A stretch of 64,000 bases of DNA. Origin: Brevibacterium siliguriense (GTDB taxonomy: Bacteria; Actinomycetota; Actinomycetes; Actinomycetales; Brevibacteriaceae). The position numbers and the translations under genes are program-made. Numbering within the stretch: the first letter of the stretch is position 1; the number at the start of each line of letters is the position of its first letter. The notes below the pieces were generated by a model. It saw nothing but the letters and a program-made list of their open reading frames with translations, was not told the origin of the DNA and made no database searches. Below, in pieces: positions 62,042 through 64,000 of this stretch. Location: the NCBI RefSeq assembly GCF_900105315.1, contig NZ_LT629766.1:992001-1056000 (forward strand), in the 5' to 3' direction.

Positions 62042-62890
62042 CTAGGGGCAGTTGGGGCGGGCGTCTAGGACTGCGTCGAGGTAGCGGGCGACGCCATCGT
62101 CGTCGACGGCCTCGGTCACGGCCGCGGCGATCGCCTTGACCGAACCCAGTGCATTGCCCATTGCGACTCCGTGGCCGGCCCAGGACAGCATCTCGATGTC
62201 ATTGGGCATGTCGCCGAACGCCATCACTTGCGACTGCGCCACGCCCAGGTGGTCGCACAGGTCCTCCAGTGTCTTCGCCTTCGTGATCCCGAGCGGTGCG
62301 AGTTCGACGAGCCCGTTGTCCGGTTCGGAGAACGAGGCGTGACAGGTGCCGTCGACGAGGGGGTCGATGAGGTCGTGCATCGCCTGCGAATCGCTCGTCT
62401 CCAGACGCACGAGCACCTTGACGACGTCTTCGCCGGTGAGTTCGGAGACATCGTCGATGATGCGGGCCTCACGCGGTCGGCCGGTGACGAACTCCCGGTC
62501 GATGAAACCGCCGTTGAGCGTCTCGTATGCGAACCGGGCCTCGGGATGATCGACGCGGACCGCCGCCGTGATCTCCGTCAGAGTCGGCACGTCGATGGTG
62601 TGCGCATCGACGACAGACTGAGAGGCGATGTCGTAGACGACCGCACCGTTGAGGCAGACGACCCGGCCGAGGTCGGGAACCTGCTCGGCGATGGGCGCCA
62701 GCCACCGCATGGGGCGCCCGGTGACGAGGACGAAAGGGATCCCCGCACCCTGGCAGCGGTGGATCGCATCGATCGTGGCCGTCGAGATCGGTTTCCAGTT
62801 CAGCAGCAGAGTGCCGTCGATATCGCTGGCGACGAGGCCGAGGTCGAAGTCGTCGGGCGGCAGGATATCGGGGCTGATCGGAGGTCTCAT
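62042..62890 (-). CDS. HAD-superfamily (Cof-type) phosphatase
   Basis: A 282-residue phosphatase. Motif I LVASDIDGTLLLN, motif II VLVTGRPM, the Lys in LGITKAKTLEDL and motif IV MAFGDMPNDIEMLSWAG are all present. It is a distant relative of the HAD protein at 61.1 kb, across the repeat. Its ATG overlaps the stop of the upstream 193-residue gene (ATGA), so it belongs to the bpa operon. Confidence 0.88.
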   Translation of the reverse strand: MRPPISPDILPPDDFDLGLVASDIDGTLLLNWKPISTATIDAIHRCQGAGIPFVLVTGRPMRWLAPIAEQVPDLGRVVCLNGAVVYDIASQSVVDAHTIDVPTLTEITAAVRVDHPEARFAYETLNGGFIDREFVTGRPREARIIDDVSELTGEDVVKVLVRLETSDSQAMHDLIDPLVDGTCHASFSEPDNGLVELAPLGITKAKTLEDLCDHLGVAQSQVMAFGDMPNDIEMLSWAGHGVAMGNALGSVKAIAAAVTEAVDDDGVARYLDAVLDARPNCP

Positions 62891-63468
62891 GATGCCTCTA
62901 CCCTAGCGAGGATCTCCTTCGCCCGCCCCAGCAGCTCCTCGGCATCCGTGACGAATCGATCCGCAGCCTCGGCGCACGCAACGATCGACCGTCCCAACGG
63001 CCCATCCGACCGTGCCATCGATGCCGCAAGAACCGCCTCGCCGACCTTCGACGAGGCCTTCGTCAGCAGCTCCGGTGTGTCGCCGACGGCCTGCCGCGCG
63101 GGCCCGGGAACCACCTGACCGGTGACGGGAAAGCGGGTGTGGAGGGTCGCGGTGAGGTCGTCGACGACATCGACGAGCGCGTTGAGTCGGTGGGTGCCGT
63201 CGACGATGACATCGACCGGATCGGTCGCCGAGGCGGCCATGACCTCACCGTCGGATGTTTCGTCCACTGTCGCCGAGGCGGCTCCCGACGCGGCGCTGTC
63301 ACCGGAGCCTCGTGCTTCGTGGAGGGCCACCGCGGTGGTGTAGTACCGGTCGACGGCGCGGATGAAGCGGTCACGATTGTGCCGCCATAGGCCGGTGCCG
63401 AACCGATCATCGTCCTTGACCGCGGTCTTCGTCGCCTTTTTGCGCAGGCCGGAGAGGAAGCGCTTCAC
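62887..63468 (-). CDS. Hypothetical protein, coupled to bpa
   Basis: A 193-residue soluble, mostly helical protein I do not recognise. It opens with a basic stretch (KRFLSGLRKKATK), followed by HNRDRFIRAVDRYYTTAVALHEARG; an Ala/Ser/Thr/Asp-rich insertion (about 55-85) and a helical C-terminal half (ADRFVTDAEELLGRAKEILA). GTG start overlaps the bpa stop (GTGA), and its stop overlaps the HAD start. Such tight coupling suggests a related function. Confidence 0.7.
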   Translation of the reverse strand: MKRFLSGLRKKATKTAVKDDDRFGTGLWRHNRDRFIRAVDRYYTTAVALHEARGSGDSAASGAASATVDETSDGEVMAASATDPVDVIVDGTHRLNALVDVVDDLTATLHTRFPVTGQVVPGPARQAVGDTPELLTKASSKVGEAVLAASMARSDGPLGRSIVACAEAADRFVTDAEELLGRAKEILARVEAS

Positions 63469-63965
63469 AGATAGTTGCCGGTGCCGCGATCGTCGCGGTC
63501 CGACTCCTTTTCATCTGGCTGCCCTTCGGCCGGTGTCATTCCGGGCGGAACCATTCCCTGAGGCAGCTGACCGCGACCAGCCATCTGCTGGGCCATAGCC
63601 TGCTGAGCCATGATCGCCGTCTGGATTCCATGGAAGAGACCTTCGAGCCAGCCGACGAGCTGAGCCTGTGCGATCCGCAGCTCCGAGGTCGTCGGGGGAC
63701 CGTCGGCTGAGTCGAAGGGCAGGTCGAGGCGTTCGAGCTCATCGATGAGGTCCTTCGACAGGCCGTCTTCGAGTTCGTCGATGGAGCGACGGTGGATCTC
63801 GGCGAGCCGTTCGCGTCCCTTCTCATCGAGTTCGGTGCCGCGAACCTCCTCGAGCAGCTGCTTGACCATGGTGCCGATGCGCATCACCTTCGCCGGTGAG
63901 GACACGTCGGCCTGATCCTTCTCGGCTCGAGCCAGTCCGTCGCTGCGCTCAGAGTTCTCGGTCAT
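63465..63965 (-). CDS. bpa: Bacterial proteasome activator (Bpa/PafE)
   Basis: A 166-residue ATP-independent activator of the actinobacterial 20S proteasome. The central helical region (AKVMRIGTMVKQLLEEVR, then IDELEDGLSKDLIDELERL, ELRIAQAQLVGWLEGLFHGI) is very close to mycobacterial Bpa, and the protein ends in GTGNYL, equivalent to the GQYL tail that docks in the proteasome alpha ring. In mycobacteria Bpa delivers HspR and damaged proteins for degradation; HspR is encoded 9 kb away here. A proteasome must be encoded elsewhere. Confidence 0.93.
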   Translation of the reverse strand: MTENSERSDGLARAEKDQADVSSPAKVMRIGTMVKQLLEEVRGTELDEKGRERLAEIHRRSIDELEDGLSKDLIDELERLDLPFDSADGPPTTSELRIAQAQLVGWLEGLFHGIQTAIMAQQAMAQQMAGRGQLPQGMVPPGMTPAEGQPDEKESDRDDRGTGNYL

Positions 63966-64000
63966 TGCTGTGCGCCTTCCTCATCGACGATGAGCAGAAC
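63962..64000 (-). CDS. C-terminal end of an upstream gene, partial
   Basis: The last 12 codons of a reading frame (VLLIVDEEGAQQ) end in a TGA that overlaps the bpa ATG (ATGA). It is too short to identify. The overlap makes it the gene preceding bpa in the operon. Confidence 0.5.
   Translation of the reverse strand, partial: VLLIVDEEGAQQ

Overview
The window is high-GC DNA from an actinomycete. The evidence is HspR control of dnaK, a bacterial proteasome activator of the mycobacterial type (Bpa/PafE), an actinobacterial narK-narGHJI cluster and LPXTG-type surface proteins. A Brevibacterium-like member of the Micrococcales is my best guess, from overall gene style only. I recognised no rRNA or tRNA gene, CRISPR array, prophage or intact transposase. 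Almost everything reads as chromosomal backbone with a few worn accessory patches.

Layout. 1-2.8 kb: riboflavin operon ribD-ribE-ribBA on the minus strand behind an FMN riboswitch, with a hairpin that touches the ribD start codon. 3-13.5 kb: transport and regulation (MarR + MFS exporter, DUF805 protein, TDT-family carrier, a degenerate ABC ATPase paired with a YhgE/Pip membrane protein, divergent lysE/lysG, divergent TetR/small exporter). 13.6-20.1 kb: a RecQ helicase with a C-terminal phosphoribosyltransferase-like domain, a double VOC protein, a PEP mutase/isocitrate lyase-like enzyme, a DUF998 membrane protein and an amidase. 20.3-30.9 kb: nitrate respiration, with a putative Fe-S regulator, narK-narG-narH-narJ-narI as one coupled operon, and divergent mobA for the molybdenum cofactor.

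31-35.1 kb: a decayed permease fragment and a shortened GntR regulator, then a zinc-homeostasis cluster (cysteine-free L36, two COG0523/CobW-type proteins, Zur) whose two control regions share a TAATG-N11-CATTA box. 35.4-45.9 kb: an RND exporter with an inserted coiled coil, the lactate module lldR/lldP/lldD, an iron-siderophore binding lipoprotein behind an IdeR-like box, and a PLP aminotransferase. 46-50 kb: PadR-DUF1048 with a truncated downstream gene, a LysE-type exporter, and a divergent NmrA-like oxidoreductase/TetR pair. 50-54.5 kb: dnaK-grpE-dnaJ-hspR with two HAIR operators. 54.6-58.3 kb: two tandem LPRTG surface proteins, the first frameshifted. 58.5-64 kb: a diacylglycerol kinase-like protein, serS, two HAD phosphatases and a coupled operon carrying bpa.

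The most interesting non-genic signals are three copies of a roughly 56-64 bp near-perfect palindrome (CTACCTGACGGCGGC arms) at gene 3' ends, the shared Zur-type boxes, a 12-bp element at the same distance upstream of both surface-protein genes, a large nested hairpin between grpE and dnaJ, and repeated use of the GCCGCCTCGGCG motif, including in intergenic DNA.
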